Made by a program: the position numbers and the translations under genes. Positions 49,868-60,340 of a stretch of DNA of 64,000 nucleotides are shown here, one piece after another. Origin of the DNA: Shewanella sp. c952 (GTDB lineage Bacteria; Pseudomonadota; Gammaproteobacteria; Enterobacterales; Shewanellaceae); contig NZ_BPEW01000018.1 in the NCBI RefSeq assembly GCF_019654975.1, positions 32,108-96,107 on the forward strand, in the 5' to 3' direction. Every line of letters starts with the position of its first letter. Within the stretch, counting starts at the first letter, position 1. Below the pieces are notes generated by a model that searched no databases, was not told the origin of the DNA, and saw only the letters and a list, made by a program, of their open reading frames with translations.

Positions 49868-50359
49868 GTGCTGTGTCGTTCGCGATGGGTGGTGACAGCA
49901 TCTATAATAGTGTCAAATACTTTACTTCAATCAGTAGCAAATATGCTTTCAGTTATAGTCTTAGTATCTGTCATCGGGCAAGCTCAGTTTAATCTTGTTT
50001 TACCAGTAAGTATTGCCCAGGTAAGCGAAATTGAGCTAGGCGATATTTACAATACTAAAAACAATGTTTGTACGTTAACGGCGACTAGCCGAACAGGTAG
50101 TGCTTGTGCCACATCTGATTTTTCTCTAGGGGAAATTCAGCTGCTGGGAAATGAAGAACAATCCGTATTGGTAAGGGTGTCTGGTAGCAATAGTAGCCAA
50201 GTCGAGTTTACACCTCTACTGCCTAATGGTAAGCAGCATCAGTTATTCTCGCTTTCTACCAATGCTTCCATCTATATTGGTGGTGAGATAAAAGTTATTT
50301 CTGATGATAACGTAGGTAATGGCAGTATCAGTTATACGATCGAAGTTAACTATCAATAA
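49868..50359 (+). CDS. DUF4402-like minor pilus subunit
   Basis: A 163-residue protein, last in the pilus operon and 11 bp after the usher. The mature part (QFNLVLPVSIAQVSEIELGDIYNTKNNVCTLTATSRTGSACA, EQSVLVRVSGSNSSQVEFTPL, ASIYIGGEIKVISDDNVGNGSISYTIEVNYQ) mirrors the major subunit strand by strand, including two cysteines at like places. It may be the tip or base subunit. The start is uncertain: GTG 49868 gives a long N-terminus with two hydrophobic stretches; ATG 49943 gives a short signal without a basic n-region. Confidence 0.75.
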   Translation: MLCRSRWVVTASIIVSNTLLQSVANMLSVIVLVSVIGQAQFNLVLPVSIAQVSEIELGDIYNTKNNVCTLTATSRTGSACATSDFSLGEIQLLGNEEQSVLVRVSGSNSSQVEFTPLLPNGKQHQLFSLSTNASIYIGGEIKVISDDNVGNGSISYTIEVNYQ

Positions 50360-50973
50360 ACCACAGTAATTCTCTATACCTCCCAATGCGATCATTGACT
50401 AGACACTTTTGCACTGCAATTTTTTATGCGGATAATGTGATTATTTATATATGTAACATTTACACTGTTGCTGGACAACAGTTGCTATCGTGATGTTAAT
50501 TCTTTACTCCGAATTATTACACTGTTGCTACAAGCCATCTCTTGCTGAAGTCTTCATTTCTGAACAAATTCTTTATGGCTAGTCTATTTAATACCAAAAA
50601 AATAGGAGCTAGGTCTAAAAAATTGCTATTTACCCGGCTCTCTTACTAAAAAAATACCCTGAAAAGTGTGACGTACGTCACGTTTCCTTTATTTTGTGTG
50701 GTTGCGTACTTGTTAACTTGTTTGTGGTTTATTCTACTGCTATTGCGCTTTATGGTGGGTTTTTATCTCGTCTTAATCCATTTTTAGATTTGCTTTAAAC
50801 GTGGTGCAATATTAATGATTACTTTTGTTGTCATTGTTATTAACATTGTAAAGTGAATAGTTAACGAGTTGGTGGATTGACGCTTTAAACGTGAAATTGC
50901 AGTATCCCTAGCAACGTCAGTGATAACAAATGACGTGCATATAAAAATAATTAAGTTAGGGAGTACGACATAA
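50360..50973 (+). promoter_or_regulatory. Long regulatory region upstream of the TonB receptor
   Basis: 614 bp without a gene. It holds a 13-bp direct repeat TTACACTGTTGCT (50460-50472 and 50517-50529) with the palindrome CAACAGTTG between the copies, a CRP-like site at 50665-50684, and AGGGAG before the receptor ATG. The length suggests several regulators or a long leader. Confidence 0.6.
50665..50684 (+). promoter_or_regulatory. CRP-like binding site
   Basis: TGTGACGTACGTCACG matches TGTGA-N6-TCACA in nine of ten conserved positions and is a perfect palindrome over CGTGACGTACGTCACG apart from one base. It lies about 300 bp before the receptor gene, consistent with a long leader or distal activation. 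Confidence 0.6.
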
Positions 50974-53487
50974 ATGAACAGACCATCTAAATTGGCCTCA
51001 GCAATAAAGTTCGGATTAATCGCATCCGTCTCAACATCTGCAATTACAGTATCAACTGCCGCATACGCAGAAGAGGAAGCTAAAGTAGAACGTATTGCTG
51101 TTACCGGCTCCCGTATTCAACGTCAAGATATGGAAACAGCTTCTCCAGTAACCGTTATTGACGCGGCGACTATTAAAGCAGAAGGTTTCACCTCTGTAGA
51201 CCAAATGCTACAAGCACAAACATCTATGGCTGGCGCAGCAGTTGGTTCAAGCACCAATAACGGCGCTGACGGTGTTGCTCAAGTAGACCTACGTGGTATG
51301 GGCTCACAGCGTACACTAGTACTCCTTAACGGCCGTCGTATGGTTAACTCTGGTTCTGGCGCAGACAGCGCTGTGGATCTTAACTCTATCCCAGTAGCAA
51401 TGATTGCTCGCGTTGAAATCCTAAAAGATGGCGCTTCAGCTGTTTATGGTTCAGATGCTATTGCTGGTGTTGTTAACATCATTACTAAGAAAGATTTTGA
51501 AGGCTTCCAGATTGATGTAACTGGTGGCATGACTGATAAGAGCGACGGCGAAAACGGCGAAATCAGCGCGCTATACGGTTTTAATACTGATACAGGTAAC
51601 TACACATTTGGTGCTGCTTACTCCGAGCGTCGTGGTGTTATTCAATCAGACCGCGACTGGACTGATCCAGGTGCAAGCTCGTTCATTCCAAATGGCTCTT
51701 TGGGCGGAATGGTTAAAGATGACAGCGGCAACTGGGTAGATCGTGAAGAAAGCTACGACTACACCCAAGATAGTTTTTATCAAACACCAAGCAAGCGTTA
51801 TAGCTTGTTCGCCAATATGACCCAAGAGTTGGGTGATGACTTAGTGCTAACAGGTGATATCCTGTACACCAAGCGTAAGTCTAACCAGCAGTTAGCTCCT
51901 CAACCAGCAAACTTAGATCTTGCTGTTTGTGAAGCTGGTGTTGTTTCTGACTCATGTATCGAACTTGATGATGACATGATTGCTGCTGGTATTAAGCCAG
52001 ACGATAAAGGCAATGTTAACTACAGAAAACGTATGAATGATGTAGGTCCTCGTATCTACAGCCAAGACACAGACACCTTACGTGTGTCAGCAGGTCTTGC
52101 CGGTTCAATTGATGTTAACACTGGTATGGATTGGGATCTTTCATATACATACGGTAAGAACAAAGCTGATACCAAAGTAGAAAACTCAATTAACGCTACT
52201 TTAATGACAGAAGCTATCTATGCGGATCAAGATGCTTGGTTCACTGGTCAGCCTATGACTGATCAAGAGTTGTTAAACAGTGTTGCGTACACTGAAGAAG
52301 CTGACGGCGGTAACGAACAGCATGTTATTTCTGCAGGTATCAGCGGTGAGCTATTTGACCTTGATGCTGGTGCGGTCGCATTTGCAATGGGTGCAGAGTA
52401 CCGTTACGAGAGTGGTTACTACAATCCAGACCCAATTGTTGTTGCTGGTGAAAGTACAGCTGCACAGCAAGACCCAACAGACGGTAACTACAACGTTATT
52501 TCAGTGTTCCAAGAAGTTAGCGTACCATTTACTGATAAATTAACCGGTGAATTCGCTCTACGTTTCGATGATTACTCTACATTTGGTAATGCATCAACTT
52601 GGAAGATTGGTCTAACATATGAAGCAACTGATGACCTAATGATCCGTACTGTTGCCGCTACAGGTTTCCGTGCGCCAAGTGTGAGTGAGCTATACGGCGG
52701 AAACTCAGGTTCATTCGATTACCTAGATGATCCATGGGGCAATGAGCAAGACCCACAAATCCTAGTTATCCGTACCTCTGATGAAGATCTTCAGCCAGAA
52801 GAGTCAGAGTCTTACACTGCTGGTTTAGTATACTCGCCTAGCTATGTTGATGGTTTGTCTCTAACAGTCGATTACTGGCGCTTTAAGGTTCAGAACGCGA
52901 TTGCGCGTATGGACACTCAAAATGGTCTAAACAACTGTTATGCGGGTGACCAAGCAGCATGTGAAGCGTTTAACATTGGCCCTGATGGTGACTTATCTAA
53001 CCTAACGAACTCGCTAACTAACGTTGGTTACCAAGATACAAGCGGTATCGATTTCAACTTAGCTTATAGCTTTGAAGCGCTAAACTTAGATTGGACCGTA
53101 GCTAACGATACAACCTACTTGCTGAACTTTGAGCAAGATGGCGTTGATTACACCAACACTATTGATGGTAACTTCGGTGCATACGCTCAAGTACGTAACA
53201 ACTTTAGCATTAAAGCCGGTCAAGACGATTGGAGTGTTATGTACTTCAACCGTTACATCGGTGAGATGGATGACTTAGGTGCTGGCACTAAAGTCGATGC
53301 AGTGCTTTACCACAATGTTTCTGCTAGCTACTACATCAACGATACTTGGATGTTGAGCGCAGGTGTTAAAAACTTGACTGACGAAGAGCCTTCAACCGTT
53401 TCGAATGGTAGTGATGGCGGTACAGTTCCTGAAGTTTATGACACCATTGGTCGTCAGTACTTTGCGGGTGTAACTGTTAAGTTCTAA
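50974..53487 (+). CDS. TonB-dependent outer-membrane receptor
   Basis: An 837-residue receptor. Long signal peptide (IKFGLIASVSTSAITVSTAAYA), TonB-box region (ERIAVTGSRIQRQD), plug (SPVTVIDAATIKAEGFTSVDQMLQ, RTLVLLNGRRMVNSGSGADSAVDLNSIPVAMIARVEILKDGASAVYGSDAIAGVVNIITKK), and a 22-strand barrel ending QYFAGVTVKF with terminal Phe. The plug is of the common Shewanella/Alteromonas type, used for large substrates such as peptides or oligosaccharides. There is no substrate gene next to it, so ligand unknown. Codon use is like that of a highly expressed gene (many GGT and CGT codons). Confidence 0.93.
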   Translation: MNRPSKLASAIKFGLIASVSTSAITVSTAAYAEEEAKVERIAVTGSRIQRQDMETASPVTVIDAATIKAEGFTSVDQMLQAQTSMAGAAVGSSTNNGADGVAQVDLRGMGSQRTLVLLNGRRMVNSGSGADSAVDLNSIPVAMIARVEILKDGASAVYGSDAIAGVVNIITKKDFEGFQIDVTGGMTDKSDGENGEISALYGFNTDTGNYTFGAAYSERRGVIQSDRDWTDPGASSFIPNGSLGGMVKDDSGNWVDREESYDYTQDSFYQTPSKRYSLFANMTQELGDDLVLTGDILYTKRKSNQQLAPQPANLDLAVCEAGVVSDSCIELDDDMIAAGIKPDDKGNVNYRKRMNDVGPRIYSQDTDTLRVSAGLAGSIDVNTGMDWDLSYTYGKNKADTKVENSINATLMTEAIYADQDAWFTGQPMTDQELLNSVAYTEEADGGNEQHVISAGISGELFDLDAGAVAFAMGAEYRYESGYYNPDPIVVAGESTAAQQDPTDGNYNVISVFQEVSVPFTDKLTGEFALRFDDYSTFGNASTWKIGLTYEATDDLMIRTVAATGFRAPSVSELYGGNSGSFDYLDDPWGNEQDPQILVIRTSDEDLQPEESESYTAGLVYSPSYVDGLSLTVDYWRFKVQNAIARMDTQNGLNNCYAGDQAACEAFNIGPDGDLSNLTNSLTNVGYQDTSGIDFNLAYSFEALNLDWTVANDTTYLLNFEQDGVDYTNTIDGNFGAYAQVRNNFSIKAGQDDWSVMYFNRYIGEMDDLGAGTKVDAVLYHNVSASYYINDTWMLSAGVKNLTDEEPSTVSNGSDGGTVPEVYDTIGRQYFAGVTVKF

Positions 53488-53504
53488 TCTTTAAGTCTAA
53501 ATCT

Positions 53505-53531
53505 GAAAAAGCGCCGTAAGGCGCTTTTTTT
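53505..53531 (+). terminator. Rho-independent terminator of the TonB receptor gene
   Basis: AAAAAGCGCC, loop GTAA, GGCGCTTTTTTT, about 18 bp after the stop. Confidence 0.93.
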
Positions 53532-53567
53532 ATATCTTTAATTCTTGTATTTAAATGTGACGACTAA

Positions 53568-53830
53568 TACCAATCAGCATAAGAAGTTGATCTACTCAGA
53601 GTGTTTTTGGCGAACTAATTCAAGGCGAATAAAGGACACAATGGTTGTTCCCTTATGAGTTTATTCAACACAGAAGTAGGAAGCCACAAACACTCCTTAC
53701 AGGCGAGTTTTAGCAGCTTTTATGCTTCGTTAATGAACTTGAACGTAGAATAACTATGACCTTCATTCATTGCCTTACCTCAAAGCCGCTAAACTCTCGC
53801 TGAGCGATCAAATCTTTATACTGATTGGTA
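53568..53830. mobile_element. MITE-like element, copy 3, with TAA target duplication
   Basis: A 263-bp element, ends TACCAATCAGCATAA and TTATACTGATTGGTA, inverted with one mismatch, extending to TTGATC / GATCAA (about 26 bp). TAA flanks it on both sides (53565-53567 and 53831-53833). In the opposite orientation it carries the shared segment AAGGGAACAACCATTG (near 53640-53656) followed by CCTTGAATT. An imperfect internal inverted repeat pairs the sequences near 53701-53718 and 53784-53801. It lies between the TonB receptor terminator and gloA. Confidence 0.88.
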
Positions 53831-53865
53831 TAAAAGGGCTTAAACACAGAGCGATTATTGATATT

Positions 53866-54276
53866 TTAACCAAGACCTTTTTGTGATGAGCTCATTTGGA
53901 TTAACTCTATTTTGTAGCCATCAGGATCTTCAACAAATGCGATTTCAGTGGTTCCGCCTGCAACAGGACCTGCTGGACGAATAACCTTGCCACCTGCATT
54001 CGAAATGGCGTCACAACGAGCATATATATCTTCTTCGCCAATGGCTATATGACCAAAAGCATTACCCATATCATAGGATTCAGTATCCCAGTTATAAGTA
54101 AGTTCGATCACTGAGCTACCCGTTGACTCTTCGTCGTACCCAACGAATGCGAGGGTATACTTATATTCACTGTTCTCGCTTTTACGAAGCAGTTTCATAC
54201 CCATAACTTGAGTATAAAATGCGATACTGCGCTCTAAATTACCGACTCGCAACATGGTATGTAGTAACTGTGCCAT
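53866..54276 (-). CDS. gloA: Lactoylglutathione lyase (glyoxalase I)
   Basis: A 136-residue protein: [28 protein letters not shown] with metal-binding His5, [25 protein letters not shown] with metal Glu and His, and GYKIELIQ with the last metal Glu near 122. This is the Ni-type bacterial enzyme that removes methylglyoxal. Stands alone, transcribed towards MITE copy 3. Confidence 0.97.
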   Translation of the reverse strand: MAQLLHTMLRVGNLERSIAFYTQVMGMKLLRKSENSEYKYTLAFVGYDEESTGSSVIELTYNWDTESYDMGNAFGHIAIGEEDIYARCDAISNAGGKVIRPAGPVAGGTTEIAFVEDPDGYKIELIQMSSSQKGLG

Positions 54277-54473
54277 TTGAACCTCTTAATTTGTTGGTTT
54301 TTCTCAATGATTTATAGCAGAAGTATATCTAATTTATACAACTTGGGAACTATTTGTGCGTACCTCGCATACTCGCAAGAAAAAGTCTGTACCCAGATCA
54401 CAAAACGTTGAGAATTGCCTGAGAAAGCCTCAAGTTTCTTATAGTATTAACTGACTACATTAAGGAGTTATCG

Positions 54474-54557
54474 ATGCAAACTGAACTAAAAATGTCGCTA
54501 GGTCTTAGCGCTATTATTGCGGTTGTTCTGTCAATTTTCTTTATCAGCATGTTTTAG
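54474..54557 (+). CDS. Small YnhF-like membrane protein (27 residues)
   Basis: ATG 54474 follows AAGGAG at ideal distance, and the frame codes MQTELKMSLGLSAIIAVV then LSIFFISMF and TAG. One TM helix fills most of it. The start (M-x-T-x-L-K-x-S-L) is like E. coli YnhF, a 29-residue inner-membrane protein of unknown role. A strong terminator begins right after the stop. Ribosome site, TM and terminator together make this a convincing gene despite its size. Confidence 0.82.
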   Translation: MQTELKMSLGLSAIIAVVLSIFFISMF

Positions 54558-54584
54558 AAAAAAAGCCGCATTAGCGGCTTTTTT
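54558..54584 (+). terminator. Rho-independent terminator
   Basis: AAAAAGCCGC, loop ATTA, GCGGCTTTTTT, starting at the stop codon of the YnhF-like gene; may also serve the convergent nth gene. Confidence 0.92.
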
Positions 54585-54623
54585 ATTGAAGCTATTATGT
54601 GCGTTAACGCACTATAATGGTGA

Positions 54624-55265
54624 CTATTCTTCTGGATAAACCTTATCTTTGAATTCACATAAATCTTCAATAATACAACTACCGCAACGCGGTTTTCTTG
54701 CGATGCAGGTATAGCGGCCATGTAATATCAACCAGTGATGTACATCAACCTTGAACTCTGCAGGGACGACCTTTAAAAGTTTCTTTTCCACCTCTACAAC
54801 ATTCTTGCCCATCGCGAACTTAGTGCGGTTTGACACTCTGTCTATGTGAGTATCTACCGCAATGGTCGGCCAGCCGAAAGCGGTATTGAGTACTACATTA
54901 GCCGTTTTTCTGCCTACACCTGGAAGCGCTTCTAAGGCTTCTCGGTTTTCAGGGACTTCGCCGTCATACTTCTCAACCAATATTTCACAGGCTTTTACGA
55001 CATTGACTGCTTTGTTGTTATAGAGCCCAATGGTTTTAATATAACCTTTAAGGCCTTCAACACCTAGCGCAGCGATAGACTGTGCGGTATTGGCAACAGG
55101 AAACAGTTTGTCTGTTGCTTTATTGACACTGACATCAGTTGCCTGCGCCGAGAGCGTGACTGCAACGAGCAGTTCAAAAGGGCTAGAGAAGTTGAGCTCA
55201 GTCTCTGGCTTTGGGTTGTTCTCTCGTAAACGCTCTAAAATAAGGCGGCGCTTTTCTGTGTTCAT
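54624..55265 (-). CDS. nth: Endonuclease III
   Basis: A 213-residue base-excision glycosylase/AP lyase: HhH LPGVGRKTANVVL with catalytic Lys (about 120), VDTHIDRVSNR with catalytic Asp (about 138), and the cluster motif CIARKPRCGSCIIEDLC. Removes oxidised pyrimidines. Placed after rsxE, as in E. coli, though 60 bp separate them. Confidence 0.97.
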   Translation of the reverse strand: MNTEKRRLILERLRENNPKPETELNFSSPFELLVAVTLSAQATDVSVNKATDKLFPVANTAQSIAALGVEGLKGYIKTIGLYNNKAVNVVKACEILVEKYDGEVPENREALEALPGVGRKTANVVLNTAFGWPTIAVDTHIDRVSNRTKFAMGKNVVEVEKKLLKVVPAEFKVDVHHWLILHGRYTCIARKPRCGSCIIEDLCEFKDKVYPEE

Positions 55266-55326
55266 ATGCCACTATCCATCTGTTATTATTTAAGGATGTA
55301 ACTCTTAATCGTTTATTTGTTCAGTA

Positions 55327-56022
55327 CTAATTTACTTTAGTTATTCTGACTCTAGCTGGCGCTTCTTGTTCAACTTTAGGCTGTCTAGCTTCAATATAGT
55401 TATCAATAACATTCTTAAGTGCAATAAGCAGCCCCATACCGATAAAAGCACCGGGTGGAAGCATAGCTAGTAGGAAAGTTGTATCGACCTGCCAGATTTG
55501 AATCGTTAGTCCTTTAGCCCATTCACCGAGTAATTGGTCAGCACCATAAAATAGCGTACCTTGACCTAAGATCTCCCGGCTTGCTCCGAGTACACAGAGC
55601 ACTAACGTAAAGCCTAAACCCATCATTAGTCCGTCAAATGTCGACTTAGCAACACTGTTGCGAGAGGCGAAAGCTTCTGCTCTACCAATAATGACGCAGT
55701 TAGTTACAATCAGCGGTAAAAAGATGCCAAGCGAAAGGTAAAGGCCGTAGGCATAAGCGTTGATAAATAGCTGAACACTGGTGACCAAAGCCGCGATAAT
55801 CATAACAAATACAGGGATGCGGATCTCTTTTGGTACATAGTCTCTGACGAGTGAAACTAAAATATTTGATCCGATTAATACCAGCATAGTCGCTAAACCG
55901 AGCCCCAACGCATTGGTCAATGTCGCCGTTACTGCGAGCAGGGGACACAAGCCTAAAAGCTGAACCAGTCCTGGGTTGTTTTTCCATAGGCCTTGCCAGG
56001 CTAGCTCTTTGTAATCACTCAT
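55327..56022 (-). CDS. rsxE: Rsx/Rnf electron transport complex subunit E
   Basis: A 231-residue protein with about six TM helices: [30 protein letters not shown] and [25 protein letters not shown] match the RnfA/RnfE family with its conserved cysteines. Part of the ion-pumping NADH:ferredoxin-type complex; in E. coli it resets SoxR. Overlaps rsxG by eight bases. Confidence 0.96.
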   Translation of the reverse strand: MSDYKELAWQGLWKNNPGLVQLLGLCPLLAVTATLTNALGLGLATMLVLIGSNILVSLVRDYVPKEIRIPVFVMIIAALVTSVQLFINAYAYGLYLSLGIFLPLIVTNCVIIGRAEAFASRNSVAKSTFDGLMMGLGFTLVLCVLGASREILGQGTLFYGADQLLGEWAKGLTIQIWQVDTTFLLAMLPPGAFIGMGLLIALKNVIDNYIEARQPKVEQEAPARVRITKVN

Positions 56023-56653
56023 TATCTACCTCACAACTCGCTGGTGCGCTCAGTAACTCTTGTTTATGTTCATTGAAATACAGTGTCGCTAATTTCACTG
56101 CTTTAACGTAGGCACGCGGGGTGATGGTTGCACCAGTAAATTGATCTATTTCGCCACCATCTTTTTTTACATGCCAGCGTTTGTCTTTTTCAGAAGACAC
56201 GCTAAGCCCATTAAACTTGGTTACCCAATCAGACTTGCGAAGTTCAATTTTATCACCCAGTCCAGGTGTTTCTTGGTGAGATAAGGTTCTGACTCCAAGT
56301 ACTTCGCCTGCTTTATTTAAACCAATGATTATTTTTATATTACCGTTATATCCGTCAGGCGCTACGGTTTCAATTGCGATCGCAACTCCATCGCCATTAC
56401 GCGTAGCGATATAAGCGGGTAAAGGCTTAGAGGTGCCTAAAACCTCACTACTTTCAATCGTGATGCAGTGCTCCGTGAGCTCATTATCATGGATCTCATC
56501 AGGAATAATCTGATGCAGCACTCGCGAAAGCTCAATCTGCTCTTGTTGCTTTATTTTTGCAAAGGTAAGTTGATTCACTACCGCTACAAGCCCAGTACAG
56601 AGCAAGGCAAACAATCCGAGTAACAAGCCATTTTTCAACATTGATTTTTTCAA
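56015..56653 (-). CDS. rsxG: Rsx/Rnf complex subunit G (covalent FMN)
   Basis: A 212-residue protein with one N-terminal TM ([20 protein letters not shown]), TAPDGYNG-type segment and [14 protein letters not shown], and the flavinylation motif [17 protein letters not shown], where Thr carries FMN by phosphoester. Start TTG 56653 gives the same N-terminal length as E. coli RsxG; ATG 56641 is an alternative. An 81-bp gap separates it from rsxD. Confidence 0.95.
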   Translation of the reverse strand: MKKSMLKNGLLLGLFALLCTGLVAVVNQLTFAKIKQQEQIELSRVLHQIIPDEIHDNELTEHCITIESSEVLGTSKPLPAYIATRNGDGVAIAIETVAPDGYNGNIKIIIGLNKAGEVLGVRTLSHQETPGLGDKIELRKSDWVTKFNGLSVSSEKDKRWHVKKDGGEIDQFTGATITPRAYVKAVKLATLYFNEHKQELLSAPASCEVDNE

Positions 56654-56734
56654 AATTTTGTCTTTAACCTAATCGTCGATAACGTCTATTCTTAGTCGCA
56701 GATTTTTACTGCTGCAATCGAAATTGCTATGTGA

Positions 56735-57787
56735 TTAACTGCCTGCGCGGTGACCGTAACTTCTTGGCTTAATATAATAGTCGATAAATGGTGCGCACAA
56801 ATTGGCTAGTAAAATGGCGAATGCAAAGGCATCGGGGTAACCACCATAAGTACGGATAACATAAACCAATACTCCGATTAACGCCCCAAATAGCAGTCGT
56901 CCACGGACACTTGTGGCTGCTGTTACAGGGTCGGTAGCAATAAAAAATGCCGCTAGCATTGTCGCACCAGAAAATAACTGGAACAGCGGGCCGATGTGAG
57001 TGTCTGGGCTTAAGAGATAACCAAAGCTACTGCAAACAAAAAGTGAAGCGAGTATACCGACGCTGATCTGCCAGCGGATCACTTTTAATTTGAGCATGGC
57101 TAAGCCACCGATTAAATAAGCGACATTGACCCAGAACCAACCAACGCCATAACCGTCTGCAAAAATGGCTTTTGATAGGCTTTCTGTAATCGTAAGTCCA
57201 AGTGATAAATCCGTTTTAACCGTATCCAGTGGCGTCGCCATGGAGATACCGTCAAAGCCTACCTTGTAAATCGAAAGCTGCTCTGGCGTCATTGAGCCAA
57301 ATATAGCGTTAAGGGTTAGCCCTAAATCCATTGGTGTTTGTGCTAAAGATAGCGGTACAGACCAACTCGTCATTTGAACAGGAAAGGAGATCAGCAACAT
57401 CACATACGCTGCCATTGCAGGGTTAAATATGTTTTGCCCAAGTCCGCCATAGAGATGTTTTACGATTACAATAGCAAAAATAGTACCAACCACTACCACC
57501 CACCAAGGTGCGATAGAGGGTATAGAAACGCCTATGAGTAGCGCTGTAAGTACAGCACTGTTGTCACTTAATGTCGGCATTATTGGACGTTTACGCAATT
57601 TAAGCACCGCAGCTTCACTAAGGAGTGCAATGGCTATCGCCAGTATGACTTGTACTATCACGCCCCAGCCGAAAAAGTAAAACTGGGCTGCAATACCTGG
57701 TAATGCGCATAAAATCACTCTAAGCATAACGCTCTGCGTCTGCATTTGCACTTTTAAGTGAGGCGATGACGCTAACTTAAATGCCAT
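56735..57787 (-). CDS. rsxD: Rsx/Rnf complex subunit D (covalent FMN, membrane)
   Basis: A 350-residue protein with about ten TM helices: [43 protein letters not shown], and [23 protein letters not shown], whose SGAT motif binds FMN. Three bases after rsxC. Confidence 0.96.
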   Translation of the reverse strand: MAFKLASSPHLKVQMQTQSVMLRVILCALPGIAAQFYFFGWGVIVQVILAIAIALLSEAAVLKLRKRPIMPTLSDNSAVLTALLIGVSIPSIAPWWVVVVGTIFAIVIVKHLYGGLGQNIFNPAMAAYVMLLISFPVQMTSWSVPLSLAQTPMDLGLTLNAIFGSMTPEQLSIYKVGFDGISMATPLDTVKTDLSLGLTITESLSKAIFADGYGVGWFWVNVAYLIGGLAMLKLKVIRWQISVGILASLFVCSSFGYLLSPDTHIGPLFQLFSGATMLAAFFIATDPVTAATSVRGRLLFGALIGVLVYVIRTYGGYPDAFAFAILLANLCAPFIDYYIKPRSYGHRAGS

Positions 57788-57790
57788 GAA

Positions 57791-60340
57791 TTATTCCTTC
57801 TCTTCCAGTTTAGCTTTTGCTTTTTTTGCCTTCGCTTTTGCTACAGCTGCTGCAACACGCGCTTTTTTAATATCTTCAGGTGACTGCAGAGCATCAGTTT
57901 GCGAGATTACATCGCTAGGCTTTGCTGCATCAGTTTGAACTGTTTCTACATCAGTCTTTACAGTATCAACTTGAGTTGATAGAGCATTGTCTGTTGTTTG
58001 TGCCTTTTTAGCCTTTGCTTTGGCTACCGCGGCGGCGATACGGGCTTTTTTAATCTCTTCTGCTGACAGAGGCGATTCAGTTTGCGAGTTCAACTCGCTA
58101 GCTTGTTCTACTGCAGTCTCTACAGCATCAACTTGAGTTGATTGAGCATTGTCTGTGGTTTGTGCCTTTTTAGCCTTTGCTTTAGCTACCGCGGCGGCGA
58201 TACGGGCCTTTTTAATCTCTTCTGGTGACAGAGGCGCTTCAGCTTGGGAGTTCAACTCGCTAACTTGTTTTACATAAGTTTCTATAGTATCAACTTGAGT
58301 TGATTGAGCATGGTCTGTTGTTTGTGCCTTTTTAGCCTTTGCTTTGGCTACTGCGGCGGCGATACGGGCTTTTTTAATCTCTTCAGGTGACAGAGGCGCT
58401 TCAGCTTGCAAGTTCAACTCGCTAGCTTGTTCTGCATCAGTCTCAACAGCGTCCAACTGTTGATTGTGAACAACATTAGCCGACTGAGATTGCTTTTTAG
58501 CTTTGGCGCGTGCGATAGCTGCGGCTACTTTAGCCTTTTTATCGTCGACTGCAGTACTGCTTGCTTCAGCAATAAGCGCTGAATCAGCAGGATTGGTCTG
58601 TTGTACCTTTTTCGCTTTAGCTCTTGCGATAGCCGCATTTATCTTAGCTTTTTTGTCATCAACTAAATCGTTTGTTTCAGTCGAAGTGGTAGTTGTTTCT
58701 GACGATAATGACTTTTTAGCTTTTGCGCGCGCTATAGCTGCAGCTACTTGTGCTTTTTTATCTTGAACAGGTTCTGTAGAGGCATTGTCAGCGGATGCTT
58801 CTGCAGCCTTCTTGGCTTTGATCCGTGCCATCGCTTCAGCGACTGCATTCTTATCGGTGCCGGTCATATTATTTTTACGGCGTTCGGCAGCTTCTTTAGC
58901 CTTGTTTTCGCGGGCTAGTTTTTCGTCTTCCAAGCGCTGCTGCCTTGCATCAAAGCGTTGTTTAGCAAAATCAGCTTGTTTCTTTTCTTCTGACTGTGTG
59001 CGAAGTGCTGATTTCGCGACCCGGTAATATTCAACCAATGGAATATCACTAGGACAAACATAGCTACAACAACCACACTCAATACAATCATTGAGGTTGA
59101 AGCTGGCTGCTTTATCATATTCTTGTGCCTGGGCATGCCAAAATAGTTGTTGCGGTAAAAGCAGTGCAGGGCAGGCCACGGCGCATTCACCACAGCGGAT
59201 GCATGGCATTTCAGGTTGCTCTGGTGCTATTTCGTCACTACTTGGCAGTAGAATGCAGTTAGTGCCTTTGAGCACTGGAGCTGCTATATCTGGCAACGAA
59301 TGCCCCATCATAGGACCACCGATGATGACTTTGTCCTGTTCAAGCTTGCCTTTAAAGCCATTAGTTTGCAGTACATGGTCAACCTGAGTACCAATCGGAA
59401 CCCAGTAGTTACCTGGCTTTTTACTATTTTGTCCCGTTACAGTGACGACTCTTGAGATCAGCGGTTGACCATTAATCACTGCATCTTGTATTGCGTAGGC
59501 CGTTCCAACATTTTGCACTAACATTCCCAATTGTGCAGGAATGGCACCAGATGGCACCTCTTGCCCCGTTAGGATTTGAATTAATTGCTTTTCTCCACCT
59601 GAAGGGTATTTAGTTGGTACGCTAGTTATTCGAGTTTTATCGCTAGACAACTCACTTCGGTTTAGTGAATGCTGCATTGCCTCGAATGCTTCAGGTTTAT
59701 TATCTTCGATGGCGATAATAATGCGCTTTGGCGTCAATAAACGTTCAATAATAGCGATGCCTGCAATAATTTCATCGCTGTACTCTTGCATCAGTCTATC
59801 GTCAGAGGTGATATAGGGTTCACACTCGATGCCGTTTATGATCACTAGTTCAATATCGCTAGCGGGTCGCAGTTTTATATGAGTGGGAAACGCTGCGCCA
59901 CCAAGACCGGCAATGCCTGCATCTTGTATTTTTTTTAAGATCTGTTGATTATCTAACGCTGAAACGTCACTGATATTGGTTTCAGCGGCTTCATCCTTGC
60001 CATCGGCGATCAATATACAGCTTAACACTGCTAAACCTGACGCATGGTTACTTGGCATAGGCTTAATTGCAGCGATAGTACCGGATGTAGGCGCGTGCAC
60101 AGGACAATGAGCAAAGCTCGTTCCAACGGTTAGGGCTTGCCCTTTTAGTACATGGTCACCAGCCTTAATAGTAAGCAGGGCACTGTCACCAACTTGCGGG
60201 ATCGGTAAAATAAATTGCTTAGCTAAGGGCAATGTCTCGATAGCCGTTCTATTGGATAAGGCTTTTAACTCTGGCGGGTGGATACCGCCATGGGAGCGCC
60301 AAATGGTTCCTTTATCAATTTGTTCTAATAAAGTTAGCAC
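57791..60340 (-). CDS. rsxC: Rsx/Rnf complex subunit C with long repetitive C-terminus
   Basis: An 849-residue protein. N-terminal part as in Rnf[26 protein letters not shown] (NADH/FMN region, about 165-180), two 4Fe-4S motifs ([12 protein letters not shown] and [12 protein letters not shown], about 375-425). From about residue 480 the chain is a charged Ala/Lys helical tail with repeats of [19 protein letters not shown] 60340 is chosen: GAGG lies seven bases before it, it matches the usual MLTLLEQI start, and the longer form to 60394 lies inside rsxB. Overlaps rsxB by seven bases. Confidence 0.95.
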   Translation of the reverse strand: MLTLLEQIDKGTIWRSHGGIHPPELKALSNRTAIETLPLAKQFILPIPQVGDSALLTIKAGDHVLKGQALTVGTSFAHCPVHAPTSGTIAAIKPMPSNHASGLAVLSCILIADGKDEAAETNISDVSALDNQQILKKIQDAGIAGLGGAAFPTHIKLRPASDIELVIINGIECEPYITSDDRLMQEYSDEIIAGIAIIERLLTPKRIIIAIEDNKPEAFEAMQHSLNRSELSSDKTRITSVPTKYPSGGEKQLIQILTGQEVPSGAIPAQLGMLVQNVGTAYAIQDAVINGQPLISRVVTVTGQNSKKPGNYWVPIGTQVDHVLQTNGFKGKLEQDKVIIGGPMMGHSLPDIAAPVLKGTNCILLPSSDEIAPEQPEMPCIRCGECAVACPALLLPQQLFWHAQAQEYDKAASFNLNDCIECGCCSYVCPSDIPLVEYYRVAKSALRTQSEEKKQADFAKQRFDARQQRLEDEKLARENKAKEAAERRKNNMTGTDKNAVAEAMARIKAKKAAEASADNASTEPVQDKKAQVAAAIARAKAKKSLSSETTTTSTETNDLVDDKKAKINAAIARAKAKKVQQTNPADSALIAEASSTAVDDKKAKVAAAIARAKAKKQSQSANVVHNQQLDAVETDAEQASELNLQAEAPLSPEEIKKARIAAAVAKAKAKKAQTTDHAQSTQVDTIETYVKQVSELNSQAEAPLSPEEIKKARIAAAVAKAKAKKAQTTDNAQSTQVDAVETAVEQASELNSQTESPLSAEEIKKARIAAAVAKAKAKKAQTTDNALSTQVDTVKTDVETVQTDAAKPSDVISQTDALQSPEDIKKARVAAAVAKAKAKKAKAKLEEKE
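57830..58780 (-). repeat. Tandem 162-bp coding repeats in rsxC
   Basis: The segment coding [20 protein letters not shown] recurs with exact 162-bp spacing (equivalent bases at 58041, 58203 and 58365) for three near-identical 54-residue units. A diverged unit lies further towards the C-terminus, and shorter [18 protein letters not shown] units towards the N-terminus. Confidence 0.88.

Noticed and set aside
57830..58780. Plus-strand reading frames over the rsxC repeats (for example near 58503-58766)
   Set aside because: They mirror the Ala/Lys-rich minus-strand code as Ala/Phe/Leu-rich shadows and have no ribosome sites.
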